This document shows positions 57,389-64,000 of a DNA stretch of 64,000 nt, in pieces. A program made the translations under genes and the position numbers. Below the pieces are notes generated by a model. The model worked only from the letters and a program-made list of their open reading frames with translations. It was not told the origin of the DNA and ran no database searches. The stretch covers positions 56,029 through 120,028 of the forward strand of contig JACPZS010000206.1 in NCBI GenBank assembly GCA_016195385.1. Direction: 5' to 3'. The stretch's first letter is position 1. Every line of letters begins with the position of its first letter. Source of the stretch: Verrucomicrobiota bacterium (GTDB lineage Bacteria; Verrucomicrobiota; Verrucomicrobiia; Limisphaerales; JACPZS01).

Positions 57389-58468
57389 TTAGTATACGCC
57401 TTCGACAATGGTTTTCTCCATCGCGCCGAAAGGACGCACTTCGGCCACGCCATCCCAGGCATACGGCGCGCGCGGTTCACGGCGGATGGCTTCGTCGCGT
57501 TCAAGGAAGCGGGGCATGAAGAACTCCTTGGTGAGCGTGGTGAGTTCAACGCGGCCCCATTCGCCGTAGCCTTTGGTCACGTTCGTGTTGTTCGGATCGA
57601 CGATGCGCAGGACGGCGCGCGGTTGCGGCGCGTAGTAAGTGATGGAGAAGTTGTCTTCCGGCCGCAGCGGCACGCTGGCGGCCAGCCCCATGAGCGTGTT
57701 GCCGTAGGTCGGATAAAAACCGATGCGGCCTTCGAGCACTTCCTCGACGATGAAGCGCACGTATTGAGGGGCCATCGTGGTGCCGCCGCAGAACACGCCG
57801 CGAATGCCCGCGTCCCACAGATTCACTTTCTCGGCGAGCGCTTCGAGCAGCTTTGGCGTCGTGAACAAGCCGCTCACTTTGCGGTGCTTCAAAATGGTTG
57901 CCGCCTGATCGACGACGTGTTCCATGTACGCCTTCGCATGTTCAAACTGTTTGGCGCTGATGACTTTTTTCACCCAGCGCGGATCGAGATCGATGAAGTA
58001 ACACGAGCTGCCTCGCACGTTGGCCAAATGCTCGATGGCGAGACGCAAGCGGCGCGGGCCGGTCGGGCCCATCATCAGCCACGCGCCGCCGCGCGGAAAA
58101 TGTTCGTCGCTGATTTTGTCGCTGAACTCGGAGTAATCGACCTTGTAGTCGTTCCAGCCGATGCGCTGCTTGGGCATGCCAGTCGTGCCGCCGGTTTCAA
58201 AAATGTTGAAGGGCTTGCCTTTGAACTGCGCGGGCACCCAGACCTCCGGCTGCAAATCACGCAACGATTCGTCGGCGAAATGCGGGAACTTGAGCATGTC
58301 GCCGAAGGATTTTATCTCTTTGCGCGGGTCAAAGTTTTTCTTCGTCCAGTCGAGCCAGAATGGGCAGCCGGACTCCGGGGAGAAATGCCACTGGATGATT
58401 TCTTTGAGGTGCGCCTCGAGTTGATTCTGCGCGGCTTTGATGGATTCAGGGGAAACGCTGTTGCTCAT
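57389..58468 (-). CDS. Phenylacetate-CoA-ligase-like adenylating enzyme
   Basis: A 359-aa protein of the ANL superfamily. The AMP-binding P-loop ETGGTTGMPK is at residues 91-100, and GFYPTYGNTLMG, GEWGRVELTTL and RDEAIRREP match PaaK-like enzymes. It is shorter than typical PaaK (about 430), mainly at the C-terminal domain, so acyl-CoA formation is uncertain; it may only adenylate an aryl or acyl acid. Its last about 130 bases are duplicated downstream at 56987-57119. Confidence 0.78.
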   Translation of the reverse strand: MSNSVSPESIKAAQNQLEAHLKEIIQWHFSPESGCPFWLDWTKKNFDPRKEIKSFGDMLKFPHFADESLRDLQPEVWVPAQFKGKPFNIFETGGTTGMPKQRIGWNDYKVDYSEFSDKISDEHFPRGGAWLMMGPTGPRRLRLAIEHLANVRGSSCYFIDLDPRWVKKVISAKQFEHAKAYMEHVVDQAATILKHRKVSGLFTTPKLLEALAEKVNLWDAGIRGVFCGGTTMAPQYVRFIVEEVLEGRIGFYPTYGNTLMGLAASVPLRPEDNFSITYYAPQPRAVLRIVDPNNTNVTKGYGEWGRVELTTLTKEFFMPRFLERDEAIRREPRAPYAWDGVAEVRPFGAMEKTIVEGVY

Positions 58469-58495
58469 GTGAATTTCAATGGGGAAAATTACCGG

Positions 58496-60079
58496 CTATT
58501 TGGACTGGGGCCGGGGAAGTTCTTTGTTCGCGGCAGCAGCCGAGTCGTGCAACGCGAACAGGTGCGTCTGCGTGCCGACGTACATCACACCGTTCGCAAC
58601 AATCGGTGTCGAATAGATTGGCGCGCCGAAATTGGATTCACTCAAAACTTTTTTCTCCTTCGACGCGGCCAGTACACAAAAGTCGCCGTCTTCATCACCG
58701 ACAAAAACCTTCCCATCGGCGACGAAGGTCGAACCCCACATGTGCGCCTTCATGTCGTGAATCCAATAGACTTTGCCAGTCTCGGCATCGAGGCAATAGA
58801 CGAAGCCTGAAAAGTCGCCGATGAACAGCAGGCCCGTGTCCGGATCAATTGAGGCGGTCGAAATACTGCGGTGAATTCCTTTATAGTCCCAAATCGTGCC
58901 AGTTTTGGTGATGTCGCCCGTCTTCGTGGCATCGATGCAGACGAGGTGGCCCACGCCTTCGCCGTGCTCGGGATCCTGGCCGACGGCGACGTAAACACGA
59001 TTCTTGTAAAACACCGGCGTGGAATTGATTTCGCTCGGCCCTTCGGCGGCGGGATATTTAATCGGTTTGCCGTCTTTGGTTTTGTATTCCGGGGGCACAG
59101 CGTCGTACCACCAGATCTTCTTGATGTAACTTGTGTCGCCTTCTTTCACCGGCGTGGCGTCGAGCGCATAACAGACGCCGTCGCCGCCGCCGAAGAACAC
59201 GAGTTGTTTGCCGTTCACTTTGCCAGTCGAAGGCGACGTCCATTGCCCGTGAAAAATGCGCGGACCGATTTTGCAATCGTCTTCACCGAGCAGTTCACCG
59301 GTCTTTTTGTTGAGCGCGATGAAGCTGGGCGAGTTGGGCGATGGGATGTTCACGTGCGTCCAGTCCTGGCCGTTGGACGTGCAGACGTAAACGATGTCGC
59401 CAACGATGATGACGGAGCAGTTGGAGGCGTTGTGCGGGAAGACGCCGAGTTCGTCCATCATGTCGTAACGCCAGATGATGTCGGCGTCCTTCGGCCCCGG
59501 CTCGACGGGAGGCTTGCCGGTGTCCAACACGATGTATTTACCCTCATCTTTGTACGGGCCGTCGTTGCCGTTCGCCATGCCGTTGACGTCGAGGCAAAGC
59601 ACTTCGCAGCGGCTGGTCACGATCCAGAGCCGATCACCCTCGACCGTCGCGGCCGCGAGCAGCCCGAGATTTTCCCAGTCATTAACTTTCCCAGATTTCA
59701 GTTTTGGCACGACGAGCTGCCAGAGCAGATCGCCGGTCTTTTCATCGAAGCACATCAAAATGCTGCGGTCGCCGACGTGCTTGGGATCGCGCGGTGTTTC
59801 GTTGTTCGTGCCGACGAAGATTTTCCCGCCCGCCACGACCGGATTGCCATAACTCTGCGAGCCAAGCTTGAGCGCAAACTTCACGTTCTTGGTCGTCTTG
59901 AGATCGACCTCCTCGCTGCCCGCTTTCAATTTGCCGGCGTCAAATTTGTCGGGCAGCCCTTTGGCGCGCGAATACATGTTGCGGCCGGGATCGTTGCCAC
60001 CCCACTGGGGCCAATCTTCCGCGCGGAGCGTCAGCACGCCGGCAAGAACAACGAAGGGAATCAATCTGGTTATTTTCAT
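58496..60079 (-). CDS. Exported PQQ-like beta-propeller protein
   Basis: A 527-aa exported protein. It has a signal peptide (residues 1-20) and WPQWGGNDPGRN at the mature start. Repeated WD/PQQ-type blades follow, such as ILMCFDEKTGDLLWQLVVPK and FVYCLDAETGKVYWIHDMKA. Proteins of this kind are abundant in Verrucomicrobia and Planctomycetes and usually lack proven PQQ binding or dehydrogenase activity. It is the second of two propeller genes in tandem (22-base gap). Confidence 0.85.
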   Translation of the reverse strand: MKITRLIPFVVLAGVLTLRAEDWPQWGGNDPGRNMYSRAKGLPDKFDAGKLKAGSEEVDLKTTKNVKFALKLGSQSYGNPVVAGGKIFVGTNNETPRDPKHVGDRSILMCFDEKTGDLLWQLVVPKLKSGKVNDWENLGLLAAATVEGDRLWIVTSRCEVLCLDVNGMANGNDGPYKDEGKYIVLDTGKPPVEPGPKDADIIWRYDMMDELGVFPHNASNCSVIIVGDIVYVCTSNGQDWTHVNIPSPNSPSFIALNKKTGELLGEDDCKIGPRIFHGQWTSPSTGKVNGKQLVFFGGGDGVCYALDATPVKEGDTSYIKKIWWYDAVPPEYKTKDGKPIKYPAAEGPSEINSTPVFYKNRVYVAVGQDPEHGEGVGHLVCIDATKTGDITKTGTIWDYKGIHRSISTASIDPDTGLLFIGDFSGFVYCLDAETGKVYWIHDMKAHMWGSTFVADGKVFVGDEDGDFCVLAASKEKKVLSESNFGAPIYSTPIVANGVMYVGTQTHLFALHDSAAAANKELPRPQSK

Positions 60080-60100
60080 AGAAGAATCAATTTGGCAAAA

Positions 60101-62443
60101 TTAGTTGGGGTTCACGCTGATGTTGTCGATGAAGACGCGCATATCTTGCGGCGCAAAAGCGAACAGCCCCGGCGAGCCTTGTGGGTGCGCGTGCTTATGC
60201 GGCACTTCAATCGTCCACGCACTCGGCTCGGTTTCGTCACGTTTCCACGCTTTGGCGCGTACGAAGCCGCTGCCATCGGGCGCGACATCGACGCGCGCCT
60301 TCAAGCGGTACCACGCGTTGGGCGACCATTTGAACGGCACCGCGACTTTGATGCGTTCCTGATTGGAGTTCACTTCCAATTCTTGCGAGTTGCCTTTCAA
60401 CACGACGATGTAGCGCTGATTGATGACGCCCACTTCGGACATTTTGCGTTTGTTGCCTTCGCTCAAAACGTCCGCCTCAATGGTGTAATTCTTCATCGTG
60501 GGATGGCCGAAGAAAACCTGGCCGCGCTGGAAAAGTTTGTTGTCGATCGTTTTGCACAGTGCTTTCGTGCCGTCCTTGTCGCGCACTTCAAAACGAAACC
60601 GGCATGAGTTCCACGGCAGCGGTGGGTACGCGAACGCCGTCGGCGGCTCCGCGGTGTTCGTCGTCGTGTTGCTGAGTTGAAACGCTTCAAAAGTTTCCTT
60701 GATCGGTAGATCCGGCAGCACGCGGCCCTTGACGTAACCTTTCAAGCCGTCGAGCGACGCCTGAAATTGTCCGGCCGATGGCACCGGGTCAGGCGCGGCG
60801 ACGAGTTTGCCATCCGCATTGAATGCGCCTTTCATCGTCGCTTTCACTAGAGCCGTTGGCGGGATGAAAGATTCCCATTTCACGGATTTCGGATCGACAT
60901 TTTCCTCGACGGTGAACCCGTTGGCATCGAGTGCCCGCAGTCGGAATGAAGTCGTGGCACCGGGTTTGAGTAAAACTTCGTAGGGGATAATCTGGAGTTG
61001 TTTCTTTGCCCCGGGCGCGGGCCACGGTTCCGGGGGCGATGCAGCGGCCAAACCAGAATTCTTGCCCGCTTTGCCGAAACAGTAGAGTTTTTTGTCCGTC
61101 TGCATGTAAACCTTCCCGTTATAACCAACTGGTGAACCAAAAGCTTTGCCTTGCAGCGTCGTCTTGCTGACGATCTCGCCGTCGCTCTGGCCGGGGCGAA
61201 TCACGTAGAAATCCGAAGTGTTGCCGGCTTCGGCGTCGGCACCTTTGGAAGCGTCGCCCGCCGAAATGTACATCGCCACATAAAGCAGGCCGTCGGCGTA
61301 AAACGGCGTGCTTTGCCGTTGCTCGATGCCGAGTTTCTTTTTCCAAAGAATTTTCCCGGAATTTGCGTCGGCGGCGCAAAGTTCGCCCGTGCCCGTGATT
61401 TCGTAAATCGCATCGCCAGCCAGAACCGGCGAGCTGGCCAGCGAACCGATCGAGTTGCGCCACAGCTCGACGGCCGTGGTGGGCAGCACAACCGGCATCG
61501 CTGAATTAGTCGGCGTGACGTGGGAAATTTTGATCGCTGCCATGCGGCCGATTTCGCTTGAATCGAGATTTTCGCTTTCGTGAACGACGATGAGTTTGTC
61601 GTTCTTGTGCATCACGACGGCGGCGTTGATGCCACCCTTGGCACCGGCCTTCGCGATGGGCGTGCGCCAGATGGGTTCGCCGGTGCGCGCATTGATGCAT
61701 AGCAGCGTGCAATCGCCGCCTGCCGAGTAGAGCACGCGTTTGCCGTCAAGCCAGGAAAGATACGGCTGAGAAAATGTGTTGTCTTGCGGACGGTCGCCGG
61801 GTGCCGAGGACCAGACGAGTTCGCCGGTCTTTTTATCGAAAGCGTAGAAGCGATCACCCGCCGCGCCGTGCGCACCCCAAGCCGAGGTGATGCCGCGGGT
61901 GATGACCAGTTCTTTATCAATCGTCGGCGACGCCGTGCGACTGTTCGGGAAAGTCAGGCGGCCGAATTCCTCCATCATCGAACGCTGCCAGAGCAGTTTG
62001 CCGTTGGCATCGAAGCACGTCAAAATTCCTTGCGTGCCTTGCATGTAAACGTTGCCCGTCTCCGGATCGATGGTCGGGCTGGAGGTCGCGTAGCGCGAAT
62101 AAACAGTGTCGCTCAAAAAATCATTGAAGCGATGTTCCCAGAGCAGTTTGCCCGATTCCGCGTCGAAACAGGCGATGACTTCCTGCAGATCCGGCCCCTC
62201 GCCGAGGTAGCCGTTGATGTAAAGCTTGCCATTGGCAATGACCGGCGAGGATTGGCCGGGAAACGCCGCCGTCCACAGCGCGCGATCCACTTCAATTTTT
62301 TCGGGCAAACCTTTTTCGCGCGAGGTTCCGTTTTGGTCGGGGCCGCGCCAACTGAGCCAGCCTTCGACCGGAGCAGCCTGCGCGGCGGTTGTCCACGCGA
62401 GCAAACAAACCAATCCCCGGAAATTGGCGAACAAGTTCTTCAT
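60101..62443 (-). CDS. Exported PQQ-like beta-propeller protein with C-terminal domain
   Basis: A 780-aa exported protein. The signal peptide is followed by WLSWRGPDQNGTSREKGLPE. Propeller blades (VIACFDAESGKLLWEHRF, ILTCFDANGKLLWQRS, FYAFDKKTGELVWSS) run to about residue 460. The C-terminal part (about 480-780) is an added domain resembling a concanavalin/laminin-type jelly roll (SEVGVINQRYIVVLKGNSQE). It lies first in the operon with the 527-aa propeller and is divergent from the MarR regulator. Confidence 0.85.
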   Translation of the reverse strand: MKNLFANFRGLVCLLAWTTAAQAAPVEGWLSWRGPDQNGTSREKGLPEKIEVDRALWTAAFPGQSSPVIANGKLYINGYLGEGPDLQEVIACFDAESGKLLWEHRFNDFLSDTVYSRYATSSPTIDPETGNVYMQGTQGILTCFDANGKLLWQRSMMEEFGRLTFPNSRTASPTIDKELVITRGITSAWGAHGAAGDRFYAFDKKTGELVWSSAPGDRPQDNTFSQPYLSWLDGKRVLYSAGGDCTLLCINARTGEPIWRTPIAKAGAKGGINAAVVMHKNDKLIVVHESENLDSSEIGRMAAIKISHVTPTNSAMPVVLPTTAVELWRNSIGSLASSPVLAGDAIYEITGTGELCAADANSGKILWKKKLGIEQRQSTPFYADGLLYVAMYISAGDASKGADAEAGNTSDFYVIRPGQSDGEIVSKTTLQGKAFGSPVGYNGKVYMQTDKKLYCFGKAGKNSGLAAASPPEPWPAPGAKKQLQIIPYEVLLKPGATTSFRLRALDANGFTVEENVDPKSVKWESFIPPTALVKATMKGAFNADGKLVAAPDPVPSAGQFQASLDGLKGYVKGRVLPDLPIKETFEAFQLSNTTTNTAEPPTAFAYPPLPWNSCRFRFEVRDKDGTKALCKTIDNKLFQRGQVFFGHPTMKNYTIEADVLSEGNKRKMSEVGVINQRYIVVLKGNSQELEVNSNQERIKVAVPFKWSPNAWYRLKARVDVAPDGSGFVRAKAWKRDETEPSAWTIEVPHKHAHPQGSPGLFAFAPQDMRVFIDNISVNPN

Positions 62444-62547
62444 GGTTGAGCTTTCATTTTGCGAGGCGCGAGGGCAGAGGCAAACCCGCCGACGCGCAAA
62501 TCATTTTTCAACGACGCGGAAAACAGTTTTCAACACGGCGAAATAGT

Positions 62548-62578
62548 TTGCAATCGAAATAATACCTATACGTATAAT
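62548..62578 (+). promoter_or_regulatory. Promoter with palindromic operator upstream of the MarR gene
   Basis: TTGCAA (62548-62553) and TATAAT (62573-62578) with a 19-base spacer form a plausible promoter 31 bases before the MarR ATG. The perfect palindrome TATACGTATA (62567-62576) overlaps the -10 element, so it is a candidate MarR operator for autoregulation and for the divergent PQQ genes. Confidence 0.5.
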
Positions 62579-62609
62579 CCGCGCGCCGAATTCAAACTGA
62601 TTTGCTGAC

Positions 62610-63176
62610 ATGGCCAACTCCAACCCCAAGCGGAAAAATTCCGCCCTGCCCATCGATTCGCCAGATCGTCGCCGCCTGCCGCCGCTTTTGCGGCGGGCAT
62701 GGTATGGACTGAACCAGGCTTTTCGCCGCCGGATTGCGCACACGGGGGTGACACCCGATCAATTCACCGTCCTCCGCACGCTGCTGGAGAACGACGAACG
62801 CGGCTTGACGCAACGGGAGTTGACCAGACACATGAGCAGTGACCCCAACACGGTGGCGTCCCTGCTGGAGCGCATGGAAATCGCCGGCCTGCTGGAGCGC
62901 CAGCCGCATGAAGCGGATCGCCGCGCCCATCGTATTCGGCTGGAGCCGCTTGGCCGCCGCCGGTACGCGGAGGCGCGCGAAATCGCCGTGGCGTTACAGG
63001 CTGAGGTGTTGGAAGTGCTCCCAGCGGAAAAACGCGAAGAATTTTTAAGCGATTTTTCGCTCGTCGCCGAAGCGTGCCGTCTGGCAGCGGAATCCACGCC
63101 TGCGCGAAAAGGCCGAAGTAAAAACGCCGCCGTGGCACGGAGAAATTCGTCGGCGAAAATCAATTCAATTCTTTGA
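62610..63176 (+). CDS. MarR-family transcriptional regulator
   Basis: A 188-aa winged-helix regulator. The helix-turn-helix and wing are recognisable (RGLTQRELTRHMSSDPNTVA, then LLERMEIAGLLERQPHEADRR), and an N-terminal helix forms the dimer interface. MarR proteins usually repress their own gene and a divergent target, released by a phenolic or oxidant ligand. The divergent neighbours are the PQQ propeller genes. The C-terminal 25 residues are basic and variable. Confidence 0.9.
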   Translation: MANSNPKRKNSALPIDSPDRRRLPPLLRRAWYGLNQAFRRRIAHTGVTPDQFTVLRTLLENDERGLTQRELTRHMSSDPNTVASLLERMEIAGLLERQPHEADRRAHRIRLEPLGRRRYAEAREIAVALQAEVLEVLPAEKREEFLSDFSLVAEACRLAAESTPARKGRSKNAAVARRNSSAKINSIL

Positions 63177-63843
63177 CGCGCGCGTTGCGAATCGCAACGT
63201 GCCCGCCGCCGCGGCTCAACTCTTGAAAGCCGATCCGGCCCTTGCGCGGGCGGAGATTGAGCGGCGCGCCGCGTTCGAGTTTTTTGGTCTGCGTGCTTAG
63301 ATCCACTTCCAGAATAATTTTTCCGTTCAGTTCCACTTTGATGTTCGGCCCCCGGCAGGTGATGGCATACTTGTTCCATTCGAGCGGGCGATAAATCTGC
63401 ACCGTTGGCGCGACGGCTTTGTAGATCGCGCCGGTGAGTGTGTCGGCGTCGTTTTTGTCTGTGCCGTAGTAGCGTGGATCAACCATCTGCAGTTCCAATC
63501 CATTGAATGCCGGATCGCCATACGGTGGGAAGCGGAGGCCGCAGCCGCTGTGTCCGCGCTCGCCCAGCTTCCATTCAAACTCGAGCACGAAATCGCCGTA
63601 ATCTTTTTCACTGACCAGCCAGGTGCCGCGCGGGTTGCTGCCGTTCAAGATGCCATCTTCGACTTTCCACACCGCGCCGGGCGGCGGCGCGTTGGCGACG
63701 TTGTCCCAACTGCGCACGAGCCAGCCCGCCGGCGTGCCGTTAGTCGGAAAAAGATCCACGAATTCTTCAGCCGCTGACGTTTCGGCAGGGCGAGCGGTCG
63801 TGAGCGCGAGCACCGTGGCGAACATTATTGGTTTCAAATTCAT
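63160..63843 (-). CDS. Exported DUF1080 (3-keto-disaccharide hydrolase-like) protein
   Basis: A 227-aa exported protein with a signal peptide. The DUF1080 pattern is clear: FVDLFPTNGTPAGWLV at the start, FVLEFEWKLGERGHSGCGLR and YGDPAFNGLELQMVDPRY in the centre, and GRIGFQELS near the end. Some members cleave 3-keto-disaccharides. I use the ATG at 63843; the frame upstream is not signal-like. Its 3' end overlaps the convergent MarR gene by 17 bases. Confidence 0.85.
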   Translation of the reverse strand: MNLKPIMFATVLALTTARPAETSAAEEFVDLFPTNGTPAGWLVRSWDNVANAPPPGAVWKVEDGILNGSNPRGTWLVSEKDYGDFVLEFEWKLGERGHSGCGLRFPPYGDPAFNGLELQMVDPRYYGTDKNDADTLTGAIYKAVAPTVQIYRPLEWNKYAITCRGPNIKVELNGKIILEVDLSTQTKKLERGAPLNLRPRKGRIGFQELSRGGGHVAIRNARVKELN

Positions 63844-63925
63844 CAATGGTGGCGTCGTTCTTAGCCCGAAAATTTCGTTGAAAAAGTCGCAACGGTGTTC
63901 TCGACCCAATGTCTATTGGGTTGAA

Positions 63926-64000
63926 ATGAATGCGAAACACACCGCTGCGACGGGCACAGTTTGCAACTCGGAACTCTTCGAGTTTCCAGCCGTAAAAAAG
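63926..64000 (+). CDS. Possible start of an IS1380-like transposase (partial)
   Basis: An open frame of 25 codons from the ATG at 63926 runs off the window edge (MNAKHTAATGTVCNSELFEF, then PAVKK). This N-terminus resembles, from memory, IS1380-family transposases; the evidence is weak. Just upstream, CCCAAT (63905-63910) and ATTGGG (63915-63920) form a small inverted repeat that could belong to the element end. Confidence 0.35.
   Translation, partial: MNAKHTAATGTVCNSELFEFPAVKK

Overview
The window looks like a chromosome segment of a verrucomicrobial bacterium, probably near the Pedosphaera/Limisphaerales group. The grounds are a PEP-CTERM protein, large secreted CotH/lamin-tail and PQQ-propeller proteins, DUF4038, DUF1080 and M29 families, hopanoid genes, a distinctive EF-Tu effector loop, and many palindromic repeats placed both between and inside genes. 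No 16S rRNA is present, so this is inference from gene content.

Layout. 0-7 kb: start of a Tat-exported protein (minus), a 1347-aa CotH/lamin-tail surface protein, a DUF4038 glycosidase-like protein and a PEP-CTERM protein. 7-8.5 kb: a small conserved gene, then nuoA-nuoB. 8.5-13 kb: a GYF-domain membrane protein, squalene-hopene cyclase with HpnG, and a small DMT-type transporter. 13-31 kb: a long information-processing cluster behind a strong sigma70-type promoter: tRNA-Thr, tuf, tRNA-Trp, tRNA-Ser, secE, nusG, rplK, rplA, rplJ, rplL, rpoB, rpoC, rpsL, rpsG, fusA, rpsJ, rplC, rplD, rplW. It stops at a terminator, without the usual rplB-rpsS continuation. 31-39 kb: M29 aminopeptidase, a secreted HExxH protein, an RmlD-like reductase, GluQ-RS, a DUF3568 lipoprotein, a DEAD-box helicase and a double-thioredoxin protein.

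39-52 kb (minus strand): the membrane arm of respiratory complex I in the order nuoI-H-J-K-[unknown]-L-M-[R-M]-M-N. Two blocks of foreign genes sit inside it. The first is an unknown 180-aa gene between nuoK and nuoL. The second is a complete EcoRV-type restriction-modification pair between two different nuoM genes, joined by GTGA stop/start overlaps. The EcoRV catalytic residues and recognition loop are conserved, so the predicted target is GATATC, and that site is very rare in the window by eye. The same operon carries several palindromic elements. Some are translated in frame inside NuoL and NuoM, and a related case lies in GluQ-RS.

52-64 kb: a lone ABC ATPase with two envelope proteins, a copper P-type ATPase, two small conserved genes, a phenylacetate-CoA-ligase-like gene whose 3' end is duplicated downstream, two tandem PQQ-like beta-propeller proteins divergent from a MarR regulator, a DUF1080 protein, and possibly the start of an IS1380-type transposase at the right edge.

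The most noteworthy system is the EcoRV-like R-M cassette translationally woven into a two-NuoM complex I operon, together with selfish palindromic elements tolerated inside respiratory-chain proteins.
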